Below are positions 1-5,447 of a DNA stretch of 5,795 nucleotides, one piece after another. This DNA is from an uncultured Clostridiaceae bacterium (lineage in GTDB: Bacteria; Bacillota; Clostridia; TANB77; CAG-508). The position numbers were made by a program, and so were the translations under genes. The notes beneath the pieces are model-generated. The model was not told the origin of the DNA. It searched no databases and saw only the letters and a list, made by a program, of their open reading frames with translations. The first letter of the stretch is position 1; each line of letters starts with the position of its first letter. The stretch is taken from contig CATZDQ010000107.1 in the NCBI GenBank assembly GCA_958417695.1, positions 1 through 5,795 on the forward strand, read 5' to 3'.

Positions 1-3
1 AAA

Positions 4-345
4 ATGCATAAGGATACGAATAAGAATAAAAAAGAGAAGAAGCATTTCTTTAAAGATTTCAAAGCAGAACTTAAAAAAGTTATTTGGCCAACACCAAAAC
101 AATTGGTTAATAATACGGTTGCTGTTATTACAATTGTGTTAATTACAGCACTAATTGTATTTGTACTAGATTTTGCATTTGAAAAAATGAATACATATGG
201 TATTGATAAACTAAAACAAGCAGTAGAAAATAAGAATGAGATTACCAATTCTCAAACAAATGAATCTACAGATACAAATAGTGAAGATACCAATGTCACC
301 AATCAGGAAACAACCAATACTACAGAAGGGGAAGCACAAGACTAA
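4..345 (+). CDS. secE: Preprotein translocase subunit SecE, with a Thr/Asn-rich C-terminal tail
   Basis: SecE is the small essential subunit that clamps SecY in the SecYEG protein-export channel of the cytoplasmic membrane. The 113-residue product has a basic N-terminus, then the family signature (FFKDFKAELKKVIWPTPKQL, residues 15-34; compare the usual K-E-L-x-K-V-x-W-P-T), then one membrane segment at about residues 36-57. This is the single-span form typical of Gram-positives, where SecE is usually about 60-75 residues. Residues 80-113 are an extra low-complexity tail rich in Thr, Asn, Glu and Ser, predicted by topology to lie outside the membrane. The ATG at 4 is taken as the start because it gives a normal-length cytoplasmic N-terminus, but its ribosome binding site lies outside the window. 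nusG follows 50 nt downstream, the standard arrangement. Identity is secure; the role of the tail is unknown. Confidence 0.96.
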   Translation: MHKDTNKNKKEKKHFFKDFKAELKKVIWPTPKQLVNNTVAVITIVLITALIVFVLDFAFEKMNTYGIDKLKQAVENKNEITNSQTNESTDTNSEDTNVTNQETTNTTEGEAQD

Positions 346-376
346 GACTCTTCAAAGAAAATGTAATGGATTGTAG

Positions 377-386
377 AGGGAGGAGG
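377..386 (+). promoter_or_regulatory. Ribosome binding site that fixes the nusG start
   Basis: AGGGAGGAGG lies 9 nt before the ATG at 396. It falls inside the reading frame that would open at the upstream ATG at 366, and that upstream ATG has no comparable site of its own. This supports initiation at 396. Confidence 0.8.
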
Positions 387-395
387 CTTTTTCAC

Positions 396-932
396 ATGTC
401 TCAGATAGATAAAGATTTAGAACCTAGATGGTACGTCGTACATACCTATTCTGGCTATGAAAATAAAGTTAAAACAGATTTAGAAAAAACAGTAAAAAAT
501 AGAGAATTAGAAGATTACTTTTTTGAAATTGTAGTACCTATGGAAGAGCAAATTGAAATTAAAGACGGTAAAAGGAAAACCAATTTAAAAAAAGTATTTC
601 CAGGTTATGTTTTAGTAAAAATGATTGTAACAGAGGCAACTTGGTATATTGTTAGAAATACAAGAGGTGTTACTGGTTTTGTTGGGTCTGGAACAGATCC
701 TATACCACTAACGGAAGAAGAGATAAGACAAATGGGATTTGAAGTTCCAAGTGTCACTATCGATTATGTAGTAGGTGATTCTGTTACGATTATAGATGGG
801 TCTTTTAAAGACTTTATAGGTACTGTTGAAGAAATTAATAAAGATAAACACAAAGTAAAAGTATTAGTTTCTATGTTTGGAAGAGAAACACCAGTAGAAG
901 TAGATTTCTCACAAGTTTCAAAAGTTGTTTAA
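396..932 (+). CDS. nusG: Transcription termination/antitermination factor NusG
   Basis: NusG binds the RNA polymerase clamp and modulates pausing, elongation and termination in the cytoplasm. With the start at 396 the protein has 178 residues, normal for the family. The N-terminal NGN domain spans about residues 10-115 and shows the signature RWYVVHTYSGYENKV (11-25), the conserved KVFPGYVLVKM (66-76) and the NTRGVTGFVG stretch (88-97). The C-terminal KOW domain (about 125-178) contains VGDSVTIIDGSFKDFIGTVE (126-145) and ends in the very conserved VSMFGRETPVEVDFSQV (158-174). An in-frame ATG at 366 would add ten residues (MDCRGRRLFH) that do not look like NusG and are encoded by the ribosome binding site region, so I reject it. 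The gene lies between secE and rplK as in most bacteria and is probably cotranscribed with secE. Confidence 0.97.
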   Translation: MSQIDKDLEPRWYVVHTYSGYENKVKTDLEKTVKNRELEDYFFEIVVPMEEQIEIKDGKRKTNLKKVFPGYVLVKMIVTEATWYIVRNTRGVTGFVGSGTDPIPLTEEEIRQMGFEVPSVTIDYVVGDSVTIIDGSFKDFIGTVEEINKDKHKVKVLVSMFGRETPVEVDFSQVSKVV

Positions 933-935
933 AAA

Positions 936-969
936 TTGAGGTATTTAGAAAGCATTCTAGAAACCTCAA
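936..969 (+). other. Stem-loop in the nusG-rplK gap
   Basis: Bases 936-950 pair with 955-969 around a four-base loop (AGCA). The 15-position stem has one A-A mismatch and one G-U pair, and starts only 3 nt after the nusG stop. It is followed by only three T residues, so it is not a convincing intrinsic terminator. It may be an RNA-processing or mRNA-stability element, or a weak attenuator that separates secE-nusG from the ribosomal protein genes. A second small hairpin (996-1001 with 1006-1011) lies just before the rplK ribosome binding site (1021-1028). I could not recognise an L1-binding motif in this leader. Confidence 0.55.
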
Positions 970-1036
970 GTTTAAAATAAATCTATAATTATTTAGATGT
1001 AAATATACATCAAAACTTAAAGGAGGTGCTAAGAAA

Positions 1037-1465
1037 ATGGCAGAAAAAGAGATTACTAATGTAATAAAATTACAAATAGAAGCAGGAAAAGCTACACCAG
1101 CTCCACCAGTAGGACCAGCATTAGGATCAAGTGGTGTTAACATTATGCAATTCGTAAAAGAATTTAATGATAGAACTGCAAACCAACCAGGAATGATTAT
1201 CCCAGTGGTTATAACAGTATATAAAGATAAATCTTTTGAATTCATAACAAAAGTACCACCAGTAGCTGTATTAATCAGAAAAGCAATCAAAATTCAAAAA
1301 GGTTCAGGAAAACCTAACAGAGACAAAGTTGGTACAATTACCAAAGCACAAGTTGAAGAAATTGCTAAACAAAAAATGCCAGACTTAAATGCTGCATCAT
1401 TAGAAGCTGCAATGAGTATGGTAGCAGGAACTGCAAGATCTATGGGTGTTGTAGTAGCTGACTAA
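1037..1465 (+). CDS. rplK: 50S ribosomal protein L11
   Basis: L11 binds the GTPase-associated region of 23S rRNA at the base of the L7/L12 stalk, takes part in factor-dependent GTP hydrolysis, is needed for the RelA-type stringent response and forms part of the thiopeptide antibiotic site. The 142-residue length is standard. The N-terminal domain carries the Pro-rich segment PAPPVGPALGSSGVNIMQF (21-39) and PVVITVY (56-62). The C-terminal rRNA-binding domain carries GSGKPNRDKVGTI (89-101) and ends GTARSMGVVV (131-140). AGGAGGTG lies 8 nt before the ATG. One oddity is the interdomain motif usually written TKTPPA, which here reads TKVPPV (71-76). The reading frame is intact and all other hallmarks are present, so the identity is firm. 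rplA follows after 58 nt. Confidence 0.97.
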   Translation: MAEKEITNVIKLQIEAGKATPAPPVGPALGSSGVNIMQFVKEFNDRTANQPGMIIPVVITVYKDKSFEFITKVPPVAVLIRKAIKIQKGSGKPNRDKVGTITKAQVEEIAKQKMPDLNAASLEAAMSMVAGTARSMGVVVAD

Positions 1466-1481
1466 TTTAAAATAATTGGGA

Positions 1482-1500
1482 GAAATATAAGATATATTTC
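1482..1500 (+). other. Small hairpin in the rplK-rplA gap
   Basis: GAAATATA (1482-1489) pairs perfectly with TATATTTC (1493-1500) around a three-base loop. The stem is AT-rich and weak and has no T-run after it, so it is not a terminator. It ends 12 nt before the rplA ribosome binding site and could affect mRNA processing or coupling; this is inference only. Confidence 0.35.
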
Positions 1501-1523
1501 GTTAAAACCAAAGGAGGAAAAAA

Positions 1524-2207
1524 ATGAATCAAGGTAAAAGATATGGAGAAAGTGCAAAACTTGTTGATAAAAACAAAGTTTATCCAGTAAAAGAAGCACT
1601 AGAAATCATTGAAAAAATGCCAAAAGCAAAATTTGATGAAACAGTTGAACTACATGTAAAATTAGGTGTTGATTCTAAACATGCAGACCAACAAGTAAGA
1701 GGTACTACCGTACTTCCACATGGAACTGGTAAAACACTAAAAGTATTAGTATTTGCTAAAGGACCAAAAGCAGAAGAAGCTGAAAAAGCAGGAGCTGACT
1801 ATGTTGGTGCAGAAGAATTAATTCCAAAAATTGAAAAAGAGAATTGGTTTGACTATGATGTAATCGTAGCAACTCCAGACATGATGGGTGTTGTAGGAAG
1901 ATTAGGAAAGGTATTAGGACCAAAAGGATTAATGCCAAACCCTAAATCAGGAACTGTAACAATGGATGTTACAAAAGCTATTAACGAAATCAAATCTGGT
2001 AAAGTAGAGTACAGATTAGATAAAACAAACATCATTCATTTAGGTTTTGGAAAAGTTTCTTTTGGAGTAGATAAATTAGCTGAAAACTATGATGTTATCA
2101 TGAATGCGATTATAAAAGCAAAACCAGCTGCAGCAAAAGGACAATATATTAAGTCTGTTGCAATATCTACAACCATGGGACCTGGAATGTATATAGATCA
2201 AAAATAA
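1524..2207 (+). CDS. rplA: 50S ribosomal protein L1
   Basis: L1 forms the mobile L1 stalk of the 50S subunit beside the E site and in several bacteria represses translation of its own rplK-rplA message. The 227-residue product is close to the usual 228-234. It shows the N-terminal GKRYGESAKLVD (4-15), the conserved VRGTTVLPHGTGK (58-70), ATPDMMGVVGRLGKVLGPKG (116-135) followed by LMPNPKSGTV (136-145), and the C-terminal STTMGPGMYID (215-225). GGAGG ends 6 nt before the ATG. It is the last gene before the L10 leader. L1 feedback on the rplK-rplA message is known in other bacteria, but I could not locate the target here. Confidence 0.97.
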   Translation: MNQGKRYGESAKLVDKNKVYPVKEALEIIEKMPKAKFDETVELHVKLGVDSKHADQQVRGTTVLPHGTGKTLKVLVFAKGPKAEEAEKAGADYVGAEELIPKIEKENWFDYDVIVATPDMMGVVGRLGKVLGPKGLMPNPKSGTVTMDVTKAINEIKSGKVEYRLDKTNIIHLGFGKVSFGVDKLAENYDVIMNAIIKAKPAAAKGQYIKSVAISTTMGPGMYIDQK

Positions 2208-2210
2208 TTA

Positions 2211-2323
2211 TAGTAGCCAAAGAAAGTAGGCAAAATGGTAAGTCCTACCGAGGCATAAAAAGAGATGGAAAGAAAGCTCCAATCTTTGTATGCCTGTATA
2301 TGGCTAACAAGATTGGAGTTTTT
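2211..2323 (+). ncRNA. L10 leader RNA (autoregulatory target of L10(L12)4)
   Basis: The 208-nt gap between rplA and rplJ opens with a structure fitting the Firmicutes L10 leader. Outer stem P1 pairs 2214-2219 (TAGCCA) with 2301-2306 (TGGCTA). A side hairpin pairs GTAGG (2226-2230) with CCTAC (2244-2248). Directly after it comes the conserved CCTACCGAGG block (2244-2253). A long arm follows: AGGCATA (2251-2257) with TATGCCT (2289-2295), continued by 2261-2268 with 2279-2287 (one bulged A, one G-U pair) and closed by a ten-base loop. From family knowledge, the L10-(L12)4 complex binds such a leader and lowers rplJ-rplL expression when not engaged on rRNA; in Bacillus subtilis this works by transcription attenuation. 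The assignment rests on recalled sequence blocks and hand-drawn pairings. Confidence 0.87.
2277..2323 (+). terminator. Terminator-like hairpin in the rplJ leader (probable attenuator)
   Basis: CTCCAATCTT (2277-2286) pairs perfectly with AAGATTGGAG (2309-2318), and TTTTT follows at 2319-2323. The 10-bp stem can extend by A/G-T pairs into the T-run. The 22-nt loop contains the 3' strands of two L10 leader stems. The 5' strand overlaps the distal part of the L10 leader arm, so the two structures compete. Its position 93 nt before rplJ and its T-run suggest attenuation. The large loop and short T-run make terminator strength uncertain, and the hairpin could instead serve as an antiterminator or switch element. 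Confidence 0.6.
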
Positions 2324-2415
2324 GATATATAGTATTCTAAGAAAAAGCTTTATCAGGCTATAGCAATATAGTTTATATAGAGATATAACCAATTCTAGGA
2401 GGTGAAAGAGAAGAA

Positions 2416-2922
2416 ATGGCAAGTGAAAATATTTTAAAACAAAAAGAAGAAGAAGTAAGCGTTTTAGCTGAAAAAATGAAGAATGCAAAATTAATCCTTT
2501 TAACAGATTATAGAGGAATCACAGTAGATGATGTAACCTCTTTAAGAAATGACTTAAGAAATGTAAATGCACAATACAAGGTTATCAAAAATAACATTGT
2601 AAAAAGAGCATTAGCAGCAAATGGAGAAAATTCTTTAGATGCTGTATTAGAAGGACCAACAGCAGTTATTATTTCAGAGGAAGATTATTTAGCACCTTTA
2701 AAGGCAATATATAATTTTTCAAAGGACAATGACTACTACCAAATTAAAGGTGGTATTGTAGAAGGTAAAGTATTATCTGTAGAAGAATTAATTACTTTAG
2801 CAAAATTACCATCCAGACAAGAATTACTTGGTATGCTTGCAGGTGCTTTACTTGGCAATATTTCCAAAGTGGCAGTTGCGCTTGATCAAGTTAGATTACA
2901 AAAAGAAGGCGCTAATGCATAG
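2416..2922 (+). CDS. rplJ: 50S ribosomal protein L10
   Basis: L10 anchors the L7/L12 dimers to the 23S rRNA GTPase-associated region, forming the stalk that recruits translation GTPases; the complex is also the autoregulator of this gene pair. The 168-residue product has normal length. Visible hallmarks are the N-terminal helix, LTDYRGITVDDVTSLR (29-44), YKVIKNNIVKRAL (54-66), EGPTAVIIS (79-87), KGGIVEG (111-117) and LAKLPSRQELLGMLAGAL (128-145). The C-terminal helix (about 135-163) is where L7/L12 dimers dock in the family. AGGAGGTG (2397-2404) lies 11 nt before the ATG. The preceding leader RNA and the rplL gene 68 nt downstream are the standard context. Confidence 0.97.
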   Translation: MASENILKQKEEEVSVLAEKMKNAKLILLTDYRGITVDDVTSLRNDLRNVNAQYKVIKNNIVKRALAANGENSLDAVLEGPTAVIISEEDYLAPLKAIYNFSKDNDYYQIKGGIVEGKVLSVEELITLAKLPSRQELLGMLAGALLGNISKVAVALDQVRLQKEGANA

Positions 2923-2941
2923 TTAGCTAAAAAGAAAGAGT

Positions 2942-2958
2942 GGTAAGCTAAACTTACC
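2942..2958 (+). other. Stem-loop in the rplJ-rplL gap
   Basis: GGTAAG (2942-2947) pairs perfectly with CTTACC (2953-2958) around a five-base loop. No T-run follows (an A-rich tract does), so it is not a terminator. rplL must be made in about fourfold excess over rplJ, so an element here that affects processing, stability or independent translation of rplL is plausible but not shown. Confidence 0.4.
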
Positions 2959-2990
2959 TATAAAAAATAAAAATTAGGAGGAATTTTAAA

Positions 2991-3350
2991 ATGATAGAAG
3001 AATTATTAGAGAAAATCGACAAATTAACAGTTGCAGAACTTGCTGAATTAGTAAAAGCAATTGAAGAAAAATACGGAGTATCTGCAGTAGCAGCAGCTGC
3101 ACCAGCAGCTGGAGCAGTAGCAGGAGCTGCTGAAGAAAAAACATCTTTTGATGTTGTATTAAAAGATGCTGGAGCAAACAAAATCCAAGTAATCAAAGTA
3201 GTTAGAGATGCTACAGGTTTAGGATTAAAAGAAGCTAAAGACTTAGTTGATGGAGCTCCAAAAACAGTTAAAGAAGGCGCAAGCAAAGACGAAGCTGAAG
3301 AATTAAAAGCTAAATTTACAGAAGTAGGCGCTGTAGTTGAATTAGCATAG
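2991..3350 (+). CDS. rplL: 50S ribosomal protein L7/L12
   Basis: L7/L12 is the multi-copy stalk protein that contacts EF-Tu, EF-G and other translation GTPases. The 119-residue product shows the expected three parts. The N-terminal dimerisation domain (1-30) contains LTVAELAELVKAIEEKYGV. A flexible Ala/Gly/Pro-rich hinge covers about 31-50. The globular C-terminal domain (51-119) contains KTSFDVVLKDAGANKIQVIK (50-69), VVRDATGLGLKEAKDLVDGA (70-89) and AEELKAKFTEVGA (102-114). AGGAGG (2976-2981) lies 9 nt before the ATG. It is the last gene of the unit, with a terminator 27 nt beyond its stop. Confidence 0.98.
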   Translation: MIEELLEKIDKLTVAELAELVKAIEEKYGVSAVAAAAPAAGAVAGAAEEKTSFDVVLKDAGANKIQVIKVVRDATGLGLKEAKDLVDGAPKTVKEGASKDEAEELKAKFTEVGAVVELA

Positions 3351-3377
3351 TTTTTATAAACTAGTATTATTTGAAAG

Positions 3378-3402
3378 AAGAGAGGTTTTCCTCTCTTTTT
3401 TT
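3378..3402 (+). terminator. Rho-independent terminator after rplL
   Basis: AAGAGAGG (3378-3385) pairs perfectly with CCTCTCTT (3390-3397) around a TTTT loop, and the T-run covers 3396-3402 (seven T). This is a textbook intrinsic terminator and marks the end of the ribosomal protein unit. The last two stem pairs share bases with the T-run. Confidence 0.93.
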
Positions 3403-3465
3403 CTATTATAAGAGATAAAAGAAACCATAAAAATAAGTATGCATGTAATCTATATAGAGCAATGG

Positions 3466-3494
3466 TTGAACATTATGTAGAAAAGTAGTAAAAT
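3466..3494 (+). promoter_or_regulatory. Candidate sigma-A promoter for the 624-residue gene
   Basis: TTGAAC (3466-3471) and TAAAAT (3489-3494) are separated by 17 nt, matching the sigma-A consensus at 4/6 and 5/6 positions. A start of transcription near 3501 would leave a leader of about 70 nt. A perfect TATAAT also lies at 3498-3503, but no -35 element sits at the right distance from it. In DNA this AT-rich, chance matches are common; the support is its place between a terminator and a gene start. Confidence 0.55.
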
Positions 3495-3572
3495 AAATAT
3501 AATGGAGAAATAAAATGCACACCCAAGAGTTTTTCTAAAAAAGAGAAAAAATAGAATAAGGAGAAAAATTGT

Positions 3573-5447
3573 ATGAAATGGTTTCGAAAAATAGGAGAAA
3601 AAGATGAGGAGCAAGAAGAGGAAAAGCAAGAAGAAAATAATCAAGAAACAATGGAATTTACTATACAAGATGGTATAGATGACATGAGACTAAAAATAGT
3701 TAGATTAAAAAATATGCTTTTGAATAGTTCTATGAAAGAAGTGGAAGAAAAGATAATAAAAACCAAAATTTTAGAATTAGAGGCATTAATGGATGAGTTC
3801 GAAAAAATAGTGGAAAAAACACATGAAGAACATAAAGAAATGGAAGAATCAGAAAAGATAAGAGTAACAAATATAGCGGCAGTCTCTAACAAACTAGCTA
3901 ACAATACGATTATCAATTTAGAATTACCTATGTCCGGTGGTTATGAAGTTAGCTATGAAATAATTTTAAAAGATGCCTTCCATGCGTTACAAGTATCTTT
4001 TGCAGAAAAATATAAAAATGTGAATAGAGAATATGCATTAGCTTCTGTAGAACTTATCGTTGGAAGAATAGAACAAGCTATGAATCCAGAAAGATTTTAT
4101 ACAAGCGAAGAAAAAAAGGAAATGTTAACTTATTTTGAAAATTATTTAGACATGTTAGATAAGAGAAAAGAACTTTTTGATGGGCTTATGAAAAATCAAT
4201 ATCTTAGTAAAATGAAGATATTAGAGGCTAAAATAAAGTTACTAAAGGTAATGGTGACAGGTGAAGGGCAAGTAGATTTTGAAAAAGATAGGACGCAAGA
4301 TGCAAAATCTAGACTGATATATAGCCGAGTGGTATTAGAAGAAGCAACACAATTTAGTAAAAAGATACAAGAGTTAAAACAAAGGAAGCAGAGCTTAATA
4401 AAAAGTGATGAATATAATAGTGAACTAGAACAAATAGAACAACAATTTAAAGTATTCCAAGAAAGAAATAGAATTTATACATTAACAGAAGCAGAAGATG
4501 AAGGAGAAATTTTCCCTATGATGCTAGAATTCATGCTTCAAATATATAAAGAAAAACAAAGTATATTGCAAGAAGAAAAAAAGCAAGAGAAGGTACTAGA
4601 ACTAAAGAGGATGCCAGAAGATGAGGTGAAAAAAGGAATAGATAAAATAGATATGGAAAGTGAAGATATGACGCAAAGACTTAATGCGATTATGGTATAT
4701 GAATACAATATCTTAAAAGCGAAAGGTCTATTAGATGAAGAATCAATTATGGAAGAAAAGGTATTTGATGATGAAAAAAGAAGAATTACAGGAGGAAGTG
4801 TGAATGCGGTCATAAAAAATGCTGAGGAATTAGGTATTCATTATAGTATATGTCCAGAATTACAAGATGATGGAATGAAGTATATTATTTTAGCACCAAT
4901 AGGAAAGATAGAAGCATTAAAAAAGAGTCGATTTGAGAACGGATTTGTGGGAGAAGGACCCTATATAGAAGGGTGGTATACAGAAGAATTTATAGCAGCA
5001 CTTCAAGAGAAACATAAGGAAAAAATACGATATAGCGCGGCTAGGGACGTAGGTTATAGAAAGTGTATATGTAGGTGTAATTCAATTACAATTAGTGATA
5101 TAGAACAACTTATAGAAGAGAAAAATGCACCAGAAAATGTAGAAAATATAAAGTTTTATATAGCAGTGCCTTATTTAAGACCTATTATTTCTATATTAGA
5201 AAAATTACAAGAAAATGGAATACACTATTGGTTAGAACCAATGAGACCTAGCAAGAAAAGGATGATAGAACCGTTTATTCATATTTATATGGATCGAAAA
5301 GATTTACAAAATTATAAAGAAAATGTACATCCACAAATAGCAAATGTACAAGATGGTATGATTAAGATAGTAGGAGAGGGGGTTCAATTAGGAGATTTGT
5401 TAAAGAAATATTGTGAAATACCCTTAAAAAAAGAAGTAAGCCTTTAA
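3573..5447 (+). CDS. Unrecognised 624-residue acidic, coiled-coil protein
   Basis: I do not recognise this protein and assign no function. It starts MKWFRKIG, followed by a very acidic Glu/Gln stretch (9-27). Residues about 35-95 and 180-365 are rich in Glu, Lys, Leu and Ile with heptad-like patterning, suggesting long helices or coiled coils. Residues 120-170 appear to be a compact helical segment (GGYEVSYEIILKDAFHALQ, 122-140). From about 405 on, the pattern changes to alternating helix and strand. There, GIHYSICP (421-428) and GIHYWLEP (549-556) look like an internal duplication, and a Cys cluster CICRC lies at 498-502. No signal peptide or membrane segment is visible, so it is probably cytoplasmic. 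AAGGAG (3558-3563) lies 9 nt before the ATG. The frame is long, open and in the same direction as its neighbours, with the low-GC base use of the region, so coding status is firm. Confidence 0.9.
   Translation: MKWFRKIGEKDEEQEEEKQEENNQETMEFTIQDGIDDMRLKIVRLKNMLLNSSMKEVEEKIIKTKILELEALMDEFEKIVEKTHEEHKEMEESEKIRVTNIAAVSNKLANNTIINLELPMSGGYEVSYEIILKDAFHALQVSFAEKYKNVNREYALASVELIVGRIEQAMNPERFYTSEEKKEMLTYFENYLDMLDKRKELFDGLMKNQYLSKMKILEAKIKLLKVMVTGEGQVDFEKDRTQDAKSRLIYSRVVLEEATQFSKKIQELKQRKQSLIKSDEYNSELEQIEQQFKVFQERNRIYTLTEAEDEGEIFPMMLEFMLQIYKEKQSILQEEKKQEKVLELKRMPEDEVKKGIDKIDMESEDMTQRLNAIMVYEYNILKAKGLLDEESIMEEKVFDDEKRRITGGSVNAVIKNAEELGIHYSICPELQDDGMKYIILAPIGKIEALKKSRFENGFVGEGPYIEGWYTEEFIAALQEKHKEKIRYSAARDVGYRKCICRCNSITISDIEQLIEEKNAPENVENIKFYIAVPYLRPIISILEKLQENGIHYWLEPMRPSKKRMIEPFIHIYMDRKDLQNYKENVHPQIANVQDGMIKIVGEGVQLGDLLKKYCEIPLKKEVSL

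Noticed and set aside
366..395. Ten-residue N-terminal extension of NusG from the ATG at 366
   Set aside because: The extension is encoded by the ribosome binding site region and does not resemble NusG; the ATG at 396 has AGGGAGGAGG at a good distance and gives the normal length.
984..989. Perfect TATAAT before rplK as a separate promoter
   Set aside because: No TTGACA-like element lies 16-18 nt upstream (bases 961-966 read AAACCT) and there is no TG extension; AT-rich chance match is likely.
871..1290. 139-codon open frame on the minus strand across nusG and rplK
   Set aside because: It lies opposite clearly real genes, resembles no protein, and its length follows from the AT-rich, biased codon use of the + strand.
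2355..2374. Second hairpin (CTATA/TATAG with GCAA loop, plus G-U pairs) in the rplJ leader as a terminator
   Set aside because: It is weak, AT-only apart from one G-C pair and G-U pairs, and followed by TTTATATAG rather than a T-run.
2198..2488. 96-codon minus-strand frame across the rplJ leader
   Set aside because: Composition is Leu/Phe/Tyr-rich, as expected from reading A-rich DNA backwards; the region is explained by the L10 leader and the rplJ start.
3450..3668. 72-codon minus-strand frame at the start of the unknown gene
   Set aside because: It is a Phe/Leu-rich shadow of the Glu/Lys-rich coding strand and has no independent support.
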